Part shown: positions 36,368 to 46,900 of the stretch, one piece after another
Layout: each line of letters opens with the position of its first letter
Numbering within the stretch: position 1 is the stretch's first letter
Origin: JAYWGN01 sp043778255
Lineage (GTDB): Bacteria > Bacteroidota > Bacteroidia > Chitinophagales > Chitinophagaceae
Length of the DNA: 64,000 bases
Reading direction: 5' to 3'
Assembly: GCA_043778255.1 (NCBI GenBank)
Contig: JAYWGN010000057.1
Span: forward strand, 1 to 64,000
The notes under the pieces: generated by a model
The model's database searches: none
What the model saw: only the letters and a program-made list of their open reading frames with translations
Told to the model about the DNA's origin: nothing
Position numbers and translations under genes: made by a program

Positions 36368-39300
36368 ATGAAGAGTTTATACACCCTAATGTTTTCTTTG
36401 TTTTTTATTATTTGTGCCAAGGCACAAATAACTGTTACTACCATTAATGTTGGGCTCGAATTAGCACAAAAATTAGTAGGTAATGGAGTTACCATAAGTA
36501 ATGTTACATTTAGTGCAGCCAATGGTACTTGTGGTACTTTTACCAACATTAACTCAGTTATTAAGTTTGATAGTGGTATTGTAATGACTAGTGGATTTGC
36601 AAAAACATTGGGTACTACTACAACGGGTGTTGATGGTTTGGCCTCTAGGCTAGCATCAACAGATTACGGCGGTGCTGGGGACTTTAACTTAAATACACTA
36701 GTTACGCCAAATACAACTGAGGATGCAGCAATACTAGAATTTGATTTTGTGCCACTAGGCGATACTATTTCGTTTAATTACCAATTTACGTCCGAAGAGT
36801 ACCCCGAATTTGTATGTCAAACTTTTAATGATGTATTCGCATTTTTTTTAAGTGGCCCCGGTGTTGGTATTAATAAAAACATAGCACTTATACCGGGTAC
36901 AAATGTGCCTGTTACTATTAACAATATTAATGACCAAACTTGTGGATTGTTGTATAATCCTTTTTACGTTCCTAATTACTCAGGAACTAAGTTAACACAT
37001 GATGGTTTAACAGTAAAGCTAAAAGCTTTCTCTGCTGTTACACCCTGCCTTACCTATCATTTAAAAATTGCCATTGCCGATGTTGGCGATGGACTTTATG
37101 ATAGTGGAGTATTTATAGAAGCAAATAGCCTTAACTCTAATGCAGTAAATACAGCTGTAAATGGCGATATAGATCCTGTAACCAATACATTTTACTTAGC
37201 TGAGGGTTGCAACTCAGGTGATATTACTTTTACTAAACCTATAGCATCTTCGGTTACAACAATAACCACCCTTACTATTGAAGGTACAGCTACCAATGGG
37301 GTAGATGCTACATTAATACCCAATATTATAACCTTTGCACCCAACCAAACTACGGTTGTTATACCTATTACGGCATTTAGCGATGGGTTAGTTGAAGGCA
37401 CCGAAACCCTAAAAATATACATTAACTCAGTATGTGGAGCCGATGTATATTTGGATAGTGCAAGTATTGAAATTAGGGATTATAAAAAGTTATTTATAGT
37501 ACCAGATAGTACTTCGGTATGCCCTGGTAGTAGCAAACAATTAGTTGCTAGCACTGGTTACGATACTTATACTTGGCTGCCAAACCCTACACTGAGCAGT
37601 ACTACTATTTATAACCCTTTTGCTACACCACTAGTAAGCCCTACACGTTATTATTGCGAAGCCGAAGTAGGAACTTGCCGAGCAAAAGATAGTGCGGTAT
37701 TGTACTTTAACGACTTGAAATTAAAAACCAAATCTGATATTTTTTGTAAAAATGCAGCTACTGGTAGCATAAGTGTAGGTGCAGGTTCAGGTTGGGCTTT
37801 GCCACTACAATTTACTATTAATAATGGTACACCACAGGCCGATAGTACGTTCAACAATTTAGCCGTAGGCATATATACTATTGGTGTTACCGATGCTTTG
37901 GGTTGTAGCAAAACCCTTACTGTAAGCCTAGTACAGGCTTACCCCGATTTAGATTTTACCCAAATAGTACAAGCTCCAGTTTGCCTCTCAAGTGGTAGTA
38001 TAACTGTAAATGGTGTGGGTGGTTTAGCACCTTACACTTACTCACTTACAGGCACTACTTACCAAGCAAGTAATGTACTTATTAATAATGCATTTGGCAA
38101 TGTAACGGTGTATATTAAAGATGCAAACAATTGTGTATACACCAAAATAGTGAATGTTGTAAACCCACCGTCGCTTAGTATAACTTATGTAATTACCCCA
38201 GCTACTTGTAGTGGTGCTGCCGATGGCAAAATAACCATTGCCACTATTGGTGGCTCAGCACCATTCCAATATTCGAGTGATGCAGGTGCTACATTTCAAG
38301 CTAGTAATGTATTACTTGTAACTAACGGCAGCAAATCAATATTGGTAAAAGATGTAAATGGATGTATTGGAGTGGCAGATGTTGATGTTCCATTAAATAA
38401 TAATTTGATAGTTGATGCTGGTAACAATATTACATTTTGCGAAAGCAAAACCGATACACTCAAAGCAACATCAAATGCTACTACATATTTATGGACACCT
38501 AATACCGCTATTTATAATAATGCCGTATTGCAACCACTTGTTAACCCAATTACTACTACACAATATTACTTAACTGCTACTACTGGTATTTGCAATGCTA
38601 TTGACTCTGTACTAGTTAATGTAATACCTGCACCAATTGCATATGCTGGTATTGATACAGGTATTTGCTATAATGATATTATACAATTGCAAGGCAGCGG
38701 TGGTAACACTTATTTGTGGCAACCTAATGTGGCTATTACAGGCATTACAACCCCTAACCCAACTGTAAAGCCATTAGTAACTACTAGGTATTGGTTAAGT
38801 GTTACTAGTTCATTTGGTTGCAAATCATTAGTGGCTGATACCGTGTTGGTAACAGTAATACCTATTATAAAACCCTTTGCAGGTAACGATACTATAGTGG
38901 CATTAAACCAACCTTTGCAGTTAAATGCTATTGCCAATGCACCTAATTATATATGGACGCCAAGTACCTATTTAAGCAACGCTACTATTAATAATCCTAT
39001 TGCAAATATTCCAATATATGGCGATCATTATTATACTGTAAAAGCCTATACCAATGAGGGTTGCTTTGGTACCGATAATATAAAAATTACCATATTTAAA
39101 GGGCCAACTATATATGTACCCACTGCATTTACCCCCAATAGTGATGGTACTAACGATGTATTAAAAATAACAGCCGTTGGCTTAAAACAATTTGTATATT
39201 TTAGAATATACAACCGTTGGGGTCAACTTATATTTGATGCTAACAATGCAGCCAAAGGTTGGGATGGTACATTTAATAATACTCAACAACCTACAGGTAC

Positions 39301-39379
39301 TTACGTATGGAATGTAAAAGGAGTGGACTATACAGGCAAAACAATTAACCTTAAAGGAACTTTAATATTGTTGAGGTAG
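36368..39379 (+). CDS. Choice-of-anchor L / SprB-repeat adhesin with T9SS type B sorting domain
   Basis: Secreted surface protein of 1003 aa. Signal peptide (1-20, ending AKAQ); a choice-of-anchor L domain (~35-255, FNYQFTSEEYPEFVCQTFND); a Calx-beta-like stretch (~270-375, SDGLVEGTETLKIYI); three SprB-type repeats (~460-690, each of the form C-G-x-I-x-GG-x-P-Y ... G-x-Y-x-V-D-x-x-GC); Ig/PKD-like repeats with YLWTPN or YIWTPS words (~695-910); and the gliding-motility C-terminal domain (FTPNSDGTNDVLKI to LKGTLILLR). Type B domains route proteins through T9SS to the cell surface. It is probably an adhesin or gliding-related protein. Confidence 0.9.
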   Translation: MKSLYTLMFSLFFIICAKAQITVTTINVGLELAQKLVGNGVTISNVTFSAANGTCGTFTNINSVIKFDSGIVMTSGFAKTLGTTTTGVDGLASRLASTDYGGAGDFNLNTLVTPNTTEDAAILEFDFVPLGDTISFNYQFTSEEYPEFVCQTFNDVFAFFLSGPGVGINKNIALIPGTNVPVTINNINDQTCGLLYNPFYVPNYSGTKLTHDGLTVKLKAFSAVTPCLTYHLKIAIADVGDGLYDSGVFIEANSLNSNAVNTAVNGDIDPVTNTFYLAEGCNSGDITFTKPIASSVTTITTLTIEGTATNGVDATLIPNIITFAPNQTTVVIPITAFSDGLVEGTETLKIYINSVCGADVYLDSASIEIRDYKKLFIVPDSTSVCPGSSKQLVASTGYDTYTWLPNPTLSSTTIYNPFATPLVSPTRYYCEAEVGTCRAKDSAVLYFNDLKLKTKSDIFCKNAATGSISVGAGSGWALPLQFTINNGTPQADSTFNNLAVGIYTIGVTDALGCSKTLTVSLVQAYPDLDFTQIVQAPVCLSSGSITVNGVGGLAPYTYSLTGTTYQASNVLINNAFGNVTVYIKDANNCVYTKIVNVVNPPSLSITYVITPATCSGAADGKITIATIGGSAPFQYSSDAGATFQASNVLLVTNGSKSILVKDVNGCIGVADVDVPLNNNLIVDAGNNITFCESKTDTLKATSNATTYLWTPNTAIYNNAVLQPLVNPITTTQYYLTATTGICNAIDSVLVNVIPAPIAYAGIDTGICYNDIIQLQGSGGNTYLWQPNVAITGITTPNPTVKPLVTTRYWLSVTSSFGCKSLVADTVLVTVIPIIKPFAGNDTIVALNQPLQLNAIANAPNYIWTPSTYLSNATINNPIANIPIYGDHYYTVKAYTNEGCFGTDNIKITIFKGPTIYVPTAFTPNSDGTNDVLKITAVGLKQFVYFRIYNRWGQLIFDANNAAKGWDGTFNNTQQPTGTYVWNVKGVDYTGKTINLKGTLILLR

Positions 39380-39389
39380 TAGTTAGTTG

Positions 39390-40814
39390 CTATAATTTAT
39401 TTATGCCTTCGGCAAAATGTAATAACTCATAATCCTGCTCAGGTGCAGCTAATAACTGTATTCCAATTGGCATACCATTACTATGATAAGTTAAAGGCAA
39501 TGCAATTGCAGGTATTGCAGTTAGGTTGGCTAATACAGTATATATATCAGCCAAATAATCCATTAATGGATTTTCATTTTTTACACCAATAGTTGGTGCA
39601 GTAGTGGGAGTATTAGGTAGCATTACAAAGTTATACTGTGTAAATGTTTGCTGCATAAACTGTACTAACAATTGCCTTATTTGTTGGGCTTTAGTATAGT
39701 AGGCATCATAATAACCGCTGCTTAGTACAAATGTACCTAGCATAATTCTTTTTTTAACCTCTGCTCCAAAACCTTGAGTTCTATTAAGTTTATAAAACTC
39801 TGTTAGGTTGCTGTAAGGTGTATTAGTTCGGTAGCCATATTTTACGCCATCGTACCTATTTAAGTTGCTCGATGCTTCGGCTGTAGTAAGTATATAATAG
39901 GTAGGCACTAAATAATCCATTAGCGGAAAGTCAATAGCAGTAACGGTATGGCCTTCGGCTTCTAGTATTTTTATTTTTTGTAAAAATGCATTCTTAATTT
40001 CCACATCTAATAATATATGGTTAATAGCTTGGCTAAAATAAGCAATTTTTTTAGGTGTATTTGTAGTAGTTTCAGGTTCATTTTTTAGGTCAATTGTAGT
40101 AGTATCATAACCATCAGTACCGGCTATTACTTGTAGGGTAGTAGTGGCATCAGCCACGGTGTTGGCTAATATACCAATTTGATCAAAACTACTAGCATAA
40201 GCAATAAGCCCATACCTACTTACTACTCCGTAAGTTGGCTTATAGCCTACTATGCCACAAAAGTCGGCGGGTTGGCGTACACTGCCACCTGTATCGCTAC
40301 CAAGGCTTACCATACACAGTTTGGCTTGTACAGCTACGGCACTTCCTCCACTACTACCACCGGGTACTTTGGTAGGGTTTAGGGCATTTTTTATAGGCCC
40401 ATATACCGAGTTTTGGCTTGTGCTACCCATTGCAAATTCGTCGCAATTAGCCGTACCAATTATAATAGCATCTTCGGCTAATAATTTATCAACAACGGTA
40501 GCATTATATATACTCGTAAAGTTGTGTAACATTTTTGAGGCTGCTGTTACTTTATGGTTTTTGTAGCATATTACATCTTTTATGGCTATTATTACACCAT
40601 GCATTTTTTTTAAAGGTACAGTACCATTTGTTACACGGTTTGCATCTAATTTTTTGGCTTGTAGTAAAGCTTCATCCTTATATATTTGGGTAAATGCATT
40701 TAAGCTAGTTTGGGCTTCTATTTGGGCAATATAATGTAATACAGTTGCTTCACAAGTGGTAGCACCTTGCAATAGTTGTTGGTGGTACAGTGCAATAGAT
40801 TGAAACGTAAACAA
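39390..40814 (-). CDS. gatA: Asp-tRNA(Asn)/Glu-tRNA(Gln) amidotransferase subunit A
   Basis: Amidase of 474 aa that supplies ammonia for tRNA-dependent Gln/Asn synthesis with GatB and GatC. The amidase signature is intact: the Lys of IAIKDVICYK, PGGSSGGSAVAVQA and SLGSDTGGSVRQPADFCGIVGYKPTYG give the Ser-cisSer-Lys triad. No ATG lies near the N-terminus; the next upstream in-frame stop is only five codons away, so TTG at 40814 is the likely start. It follows tatC and tatA on the same strand; gatB and gatC are not nearby. Confidence 0.93.
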   Translation of the reverse strand: MFTFQSIALYHQQLLQGATTCEATVLHYIAQIEAQTSLNAFTQIYKDEALLQAKKLDANRVTNGTVPLKKMHGVIIAIKDVICYKNHKVTAASKMLHNFTSIYNATVVDKLLAEDAIIIGTANCDEFAMGSTSQNSVYGPIKNALNPTKVPGGSSGGSAVAVQAKLCMVSLGSDTGGSVRQPADFCGIVGYKPTYGVVSRYGLIAYASSFDQIGILANTVADATTTLQVIAGTDGYDTTTIDLKNEPETTTNTPKKIAYFSQAINHILLDVEIKNAFLQKIKILEAEGHTVTAIDFPLMDYLVPTYYILTTAEASSNLNRYDGVKYGYRTNTPYSNLTEFYKLNRTQGFGAEVKKRIMLGTFVLSSGYYDAYYTKAQQIRQLLVQFMQQTFTQYNFVMLPNTPTTAPTIGVKNENPLMDYLADIYTVLANLTAIPAIALPLTYHSNGMPIGIQLLAAPEQDYELLHFAEGINKL

Positions 40815-40857
40815 ATAAATAATTGTTTAATAAATAATAGTTTATAATAATATAGGA

Positions 40858-41094
40858 TTAATTGCCCTGAGGTTTGTCTTCTAATTTTGGAGTAGCAGTA
40901 GTAGTGGCAACACCATCTTCAATTTCTTTTTTAACGTTATTTTTTGCATCGTTAAATTCTCTAATACCTTTACCCACACCTCTCATTAATTCTGGTATTT
41001 TTTTACCGCCAAATAATAATAATACTGCTCCAGCAATAAATAACCACTCTGTGGTTCCTGGCATTGCTATAAATTGAAATATTAGTGTTATCAT
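40858..41094 (-). CDS. tatA: Sec-independent translocase subunit TatA
   Basis: Single-pass pore component of the twin-arginine system, 78 aa. N-terminal helix (WLFIAGAVLLLF), hinge FGGKKIPELMRGVGKGIREF, amphipathic helix and polar tail are all typical of TatA/E. It lies 71 nt after tatC. Confidence 0.92.
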   Translation of the reverse strand: MITLIFQFIAMPGTTEWLFIAGAVLLLFGGKKIPELMRGVGKGIREFNDAKNNVKKEIEDGVATTTATPKLEDKPQGN

Positions 41095-41165
41095 TTTAAT
41101 ATGAATTTAATTTTTACAAAGGTACTAAAATTATATAAGCTACTTGTAGCATTTTAGTTAATTTA

Positions 41166-42038
41166 TTAACTCCAAGTTTCTTGTTCTTTAGCATTATTTT
41201 TATCTACTTTTAAGCATAGTAATATACTTATTTCGTATAATAATATTAAAGGTATAGTTACTATTAATTGGCTTGTCCAATCGGGTGAGGGTGTTATAAT
41301 TGCAGCAACTATTAGTATTACTACAAATGCATACTTACGGGCTTTTCGCAAATACTGAGCAGTTATAATGCCTAATTTACACAATACAAAGGCCACTACT
41401 GGCAATTCAAAAGCTATGCCACAACCTAGTATAATGTTGGTAATAGTGTCAATATAATCATCGAGTGAGGGGCGGTATATATAAGCACCACTATGGCCCA
41501 ACGTAAAGTTAGCCATAAAGTTAAAGGTAAACGGAGCTAACAAATAATAACCAAAAGCACCACCTATAAAGAAACACAACGAAACCCAAAATATACTGCC
41601 CCGTGCATACTTCAACTCTTTGGTTGATAAAGCTGGCTTAATAAATAGCCACACCTCCCACACAAAGTAGGGGAATGCAAGTATAAGCCCACCCACCATA
41701 CCTATTGAAATTGCCGACATAAAAGGACCACTTACTGTATTACCTTGTAGTTCCATTTTAACTGGTGGCATACATAGGGAATTACCCAAGTGTAACCAAT
41801 GGCTAAATTTGCATAAGCTTGTATAGGATATAAAATTATTTTGCGATGGAGCCAATATAATATTGTCAAATACCCAATCAATATTAGCAAATATTAAAAT
41901 AACCAAACCTACAAAAACCAATAATGCTCTTATAATATGCCACCGCAAAGCTTCCAAATGATCAACAAAACTCATTTCTTTAGCATCGGGTAAAGATATT
42001 GTGTTTCCAAAAATTTTTCGTCGAGGTTGTTTTTCCAA
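41166..42038 (-). CDS. tatC: Sec-independent translocase subunit TatC
   Basis: Six-helix receptor of the twin-arginine export pathway, 290 aa. The N-terminal MSFVDHLEALRWHIIRA, the PYFVWEVWLFIKPALSTKE region and the late FELPVVAFVLCKLGII and IITPSPDW blocks are diagnostic. The first ~20 residues precede the conserved MSFVDHL and would start at TTG 42038; ATG 41975, at Met22, is an alternative. A minus-strand -7 box TAATTTTG lies at 42058-42065, 19 nt upstream of the TTG. tatA and gatA follow. Confidence 0.93.
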   Translation of the reverse strand: MEKQPRRKIFGNTISLPDAKEMSFVDHLEALRWHIIRALLVFVGLVILIFANIDWVFDNIILAPSQNNFISYTSLCKFSHWLHLGNSLCMPPVKMELQGNTVSGPFMSAISIGMVGGLILAFPYFVWEVWLFIKPALSTKELKYARGSIFWVSLCFFIGGAFGYYLLAPFTFNFMANFTLGHSGAYIYRPSLDDYIDTITNIILGCGIAFELPVVAFVLCKLGIITAQYLRKARKYAFVVILIVAAIITPSPDWTSQLIVTIPLILLYEISILLCLKVDKNNAKEQETWS

Positions 42039-42181
42039 TTTACAAATAGTTAAAGTACAAAATTACAAGTTTCGGTTTATAGTGAGAGCAATAATTTTTC
42101 TGTACTATAACTAAGATTTGTACATAGGAACCTTTATTTTTAATTAATAAAAATTGTAGTATTTTGTACAAAATTAATACT

Positions 42182-42640
42182 ATGGATAAGGCTTTAAAAA
42201 CTTTACAAAATTGCTTTGACGACTTAGATATGGAACGAAAAACTGCTATGCAACAATTACGAAAAGTACTTGAAACCAATATGCCCAAAGGATTTGAGGC
42301 TTGTATTAATTATGGTATGTATAGCTTTGTAGTACCGCATAGCCTGTACCCAGCAGGTTACCATTGCGACCCCAAGTTGCCATTAGGGTTTATAAGTATT
42401 GCTTCGCAAAAAAATTATGTAGTACTACACCACATGGGTTTATATGCCAATACTACATTGCTTAATTGGTTTGTAACTGCATACGAAGCACTTACTATTG
42501 GTAAGTTAGATATGGGTAAGGGTTGTGTACGGTTTAAAAAAATGGAAACTATACCTTATAAACTAATTGGTGAATTGTGCAAAAAAATCACAGCAGTAGA
42601 GTGGATTACAATGTATGAAAATGCCTTTAAAAAGAAATAA
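42182..42640 (+). CDS. DUF1801 domain protein
   Basis: Cytoplasmic protein of 152 aa of the YdhG-like/DUF1801 fold: ERKTAMQQLRKVLETNMPKGFEACINYGMYSFVVP, PLGFISIASQKNYVVLHHMG and CVRFKKMETIPYKLI. The fold is related to iron-chaperone frataxin-like proteins, but function in this family is unproven. ATG 42182 is preferred over a TTG at 42164. Confidence 0.85.
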   Translation: MDKALKTLQNCFDDLDMERKTAMQQLRKVLETNMPKGFEACINYGMYSFVVPHSLYPAGYHCDPKLPLGFISIASQKNYVVLHHMGLYANTTLLNWFVTAYEALTIGKLDMGKGCVRFKKMETIPYKLIGELCKKITAVEWITMYENAFKKK

Positions 42641-42645
42641 TACAA

Positions 42646-43677
42646 CTATACAATTACACTAGAAAAATAAGTTAATTCATCCTTAAAATTAAGCTGTGGA
42701 TGATCTTTAATAATGCTATTAATTTGTTCAGCATTTTGCAATAAAAATTTTTTATGTGCTATTGATTGTGGGTTAAATGCTTTATGTTTTCTGGCTGTTA
42801 TTATACTACTTATTTTGGTTAATAATTGCTGCGAAGTCTCATCAATACATGATTTTTTAAACTGCTCCAACACATAATTGGTAGCACTATAGTTTGGGTG
42901 TACCATATCAATATCATAAAATCGGTAGTCTCGCAATACATCAATTAACATTTCATAAGCAGCATAATAATATATGTTTTCAAACTTTTGAGTAAGGTGA
43001 TGCACCGTTTCTAACAACCTAGCTTTGCTACGGTTGTTTTCCACTACGCCATCTCTTATATGCCTAACTGGGCTTATGGTAAATATTATTTTAATGTTTG
43101 GGTTGCTTTGTTTTATTCTATATATAACATTATCCAATGTAGCAATTTGCTCCTCTATTGGTATTAGGTATTTGCTGAACCATTGCTGTGGTGCTTTGTG
43201 GCAATTAGTTACAGCAGTATTTGTATTGGTTAGGTTAGTAATTGCTGCCTTATTATGCTTATCAATTTCAGCATATTGCAGTTTGTAAGCATACGAACTA
43301 CCTAAAGTTATTATTAAGTAACTAGTGGTTTTTAAATAGTTGTGTGCATTTAATTGACTGTTATTTATTTGTTGCAATACATTTGCTTTGTTAACACCAC
43401 TGTACATACTATGGTGTTGCCAACTGTGCCATAATTCGTTATAATAAAACAACTCTGATTCAGTATATTGTTTAGCTTCAATGTAGCTAGTAAGTGTGCG
43501 GCATACACTTAACGTATCAAATAAAATACCATTAGGGTTTTGTAATACAGTAAATTTATGCTCTTTTAAATAATTGCCAATATGCTCAGTAAAGCAAGAC
43601 CCTATAAGCATTACAGCGTCATTGTAATTAATTAAATGTTCATTTTTAACAGCCTCAAATTTTAAAATTAAATCCAT
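42646..43677 (-). CDS. GSCFA domain protein
   Basis: Protein of 343 aa. The family name motif is present as IGSCFTEHIGNYL (~26-38), followed by FGILFD-like NPNGILFDTLSV and the later LIITLGSSYAYKLQ and TISPVRHIRDGVVENNRSKA blocks. GSCFA proteins are SGNH-hydrolase-like enzymes, with the Ser of GSCF and a late DMVHPN (Asp and His) as probable catalytic residues. The substrate is unknown. Confidence 0.9.
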   Translation of the reverse strand: MDLILKFEAVKNEHLINYNDAVMLIGSCFTEHIGNYLKEHKFTVLQNPNGILFDTLSVCRTLTSYIEAKQYTESELFYYNELWHSWQHHSMYSGVNKANVLQQINNSQLNAHNYLKTTSYLIITLGSSYAYKLQYAEIDKHNKAAITNLTNTNTAVTNCHKAPQQWFSKYLIPIEEQIATLDNVIYRIKQSNPNIKIIFTISPVRHIRDGVVENNRSKARLLETVHHLTQKFENIYYYAAYEMLIDVLRDYRFYDIDMVHPNYSATNYVLEQFKKSCIDETSQQLLTKISSIITARKHKAFNPQSIAHKKFLLQNAEQINSIIKDHPQLNFKDELTYFSSVIV

Positions 43678-43912
43678 AAGTGTTAATCATTTAAGGTTTC
43701 TTATTTACTTGTAAACTTTTACTATTATATATCATATTGTACAATATTTATTATAATTAATTATTGCCCAATATGTTTATCAAAATTTGAATTGTTGCTG
43801 TACAAAATTACGTTACAGACAAGTAAATAAAAATTATAATTCAGCTTACACTATTATATTTACATTATTAATGCATCAGTGTTAATTACTTATCTATCTT
43901 TGTACCCTTTCT

Positions 43913-46900
43913 ATGAACCTCGAAGTGTTGCAACAAATGTATCAAAATGATACCCGTATATTATCTATAACGGAGCAATTAGGTAATGCCAATACCCAAC
44001 ACACATACCTTAAAAATTTGCACGGAAGTGCCTTACAGTTTGTATTTGCAGCATTATTTAACCACCCTACAGCAAAGCAATACAACCATATAGTAGTGCT
44101 TAACGATGCTGAAACGGCCGCCTACTTCCATAATACCGTGGAGAGTATAACCAAAGCCCTTAACTTATATTATTTTCCTAGTAGTTACAAAAGCCGTAAA
44201 AATTATAAGCTACTCAATAGCAGCCATATAATGCTACGTACTGAGGCACTTACTAAGTTTAGTACACAGAACGAGTATGGACGAACAGGTGCTATTATTA
44301 CTTATGCCGATGCCTTATTTGAAAAAGTAATACTAAGCAAACAATTGCAAGAAAGTATAATTAGTATAAAAAGTGGCGATGTGCTTAACGTAAATGCTGT
44401 AATGGAACAGTTTGTACACCACGGGTTTACAAGGCACGATTTTGTGTATGAACCTGGGCAGTTTGCATTACGTGGTGGCATATTAGATATATATAGCTTT
44501 GGTAACGATAAACCATACCGAGTTGAACTATTTGGTAATGATGTAGATAGTATTAGAATATTTGATGCAGAAACTCAACTAAGTGAACGAAAGCTGCTCC
44601 ACGTAAACATTATACCCAATATAAATACTCAAAAGAATGAAGATAATACTACCCAAGAAAAAATTTCGTTATTTAATTTTTTGCCAAAAAATACTGTAGT
44701 ATGGGTGCAGGATTGGGAGTATATAAGTGATATAATAGACCAACAGCAGGACGATGTAAAAGCATTTATACAAATACAAAAAGATAATGAAATTTTTTAT
44801 GCTAATATGAATGTGCATGAAAAAAAAAGATTTGATAAAGAAAAAGAGGAAGAAAACGAACAAGAACATGTAAAAGTTGCCCTAACAGATTTTGAAACTA
44901 GTACAAACATACTACAACAAATATTACAAAACCCTATAATTGAATTTGGTGCTAAAAGTACATTAACAGGCACTTTGCCAAAGGTAACAGTACAATTTAA
45001 TACAAAAGTACAACCTAGCTTCAACCGACAATTTGATTTACTAATTGCAGACTTGGTGGCTCATAAGCAAGCAGGTAGGGAGGTATTTATATGTAGCGAT
45101 CAGCCTAAGCAATTAGAACGATTGCATTCCATATTTACCGACCTAAAGGCCGAAATAAATTTTGTACCCATACCCATAAGCATACACGAAGGCTTTATTG
45201 ATGAGGAATTAAAAATTGTTTGCTATACGGACCATCAAATATTTCAACGATACCATAAGTACAAAGTAAAACAAGCCTATAATAAAAATAAAGCTATTAC
45301 CTTACGTACACTACGGGAGTTACAACCAGGAGATTATGTAACCCATATAGACCATGGAGTGGGTACATTTAGCGGCCTACAAAAATTAGAAGTAAATGGG
45401 AGATTACAAGAAGCAGTACGCCTAGTATATAAAGATACTGATATACTTTATGTAAATATAAACTCGCTACACAAAATAAGTAAGTACACTGGCAAAGAAG
45501 GTAGCATACCCAAAATAAATAAATTAGGTAGCGATGTATGGAACAAACTTAAAGAAAAAACAAAAATAAAGGTTAAAGAAATAGCCTTTGACCTTATACA
45601 ATTATATGCTAAGCGTAAGGCACAGCTTGGCTTTGAGCATCAGCCCGATAATTATATGATGAATGAGCTAGAGGCAAGTTTTATATATGAAGATACACCC
45701 GACCAAGCCAAAGCCATAGCCGATGTAAAAAAAGATATGGAAGCACCAAGCCCTATGGACAGACTTGTATGTGGCGATGTAGGCTTTGGCAAAACCGAAG
45801 TAGCCATAAGAGCAGCATTTAAAACCTGTATAGATGGCAAGCAAGCTGCTATAATGGTACCCACCACTATACTTGCATTTCAACATTACAAAACGTTTAA
45901 AGACCGTTTAAAAGACTTTCCTGTTACTATTGATTTTATAAACAGATTTAAAACTAGTAAAGAGAAAAAAGAAACTTTTCAAAAATTAGCCGAAGGCAAA
46001 ATTGATATTATAATAGGTACACATGGCCTGTTGGGTAAAGATGCTATTTTTAAAGACCTTGGGCTAATGGTAGTAGATGAAGAACAAAAATTTGGCGTAG
46101 CCCATAAAGAAAAATTAAAAACATTACGCAGTACAGTTGATAGCTTAACCCTTACTGCTACACCAATACCACGTACTTTACAATTTAGCCTCATGGGTGC
46201 AAGAGACCTTAGTATTATAAATACACCACCACCTAATAGGCAACCCATACAAACGGAAGTAAAGGTATTTAACGAAGACCTCATAAGAGATACTATATAT
46301 TACGAAACCGAAAGAGGTGGTCAAGTTTTTTTTATACACAACCGTGTAAATGGTTTGCCAGAAATGGCAGCACTTATTAATGGACTCTGCCCCGACCTTA
46401 GTATTGGCTATGCCCACGGTCAGTTAGATGGCGATGAATTAGAGGAACGGATACTAGACTTTGTAGACAAAAAATATGATGTACTCGTATGTACCAACAT
46501 TGTAGAAAGTGGCGTTGATATACCCAATGTAAATACTATAATTGTTAATAATGCACACCAATTTGGATTAAGTGATTTGCATCAATTACGAGGTAGAGTA
46601 GGGCGGAGTAACAAAAAAGCATTTTGCTACTTGTTAGCACCACCAATGAGTACTTTGCCTAACGATAGTAAAAAGCGATTGCAAACGTTAGAGCAGCATA
46701 GTGAATTGGGCAGTGGGTTTCAGATAGCAATGAGAGATTTGGATATACGTGGTGCTGGTAATATGCTGGGTGGCGAACAAAGCGGTTTTATGGCCGAAAT
46801 AGGCTTTGAAATGTACCATAAAATATTGGATGAAGCAGTACGTGAATTGAAGCGAAGTAAATTTAAGGAGTTGTTTAAAGACGAAATAAAAGAGCAAGAT

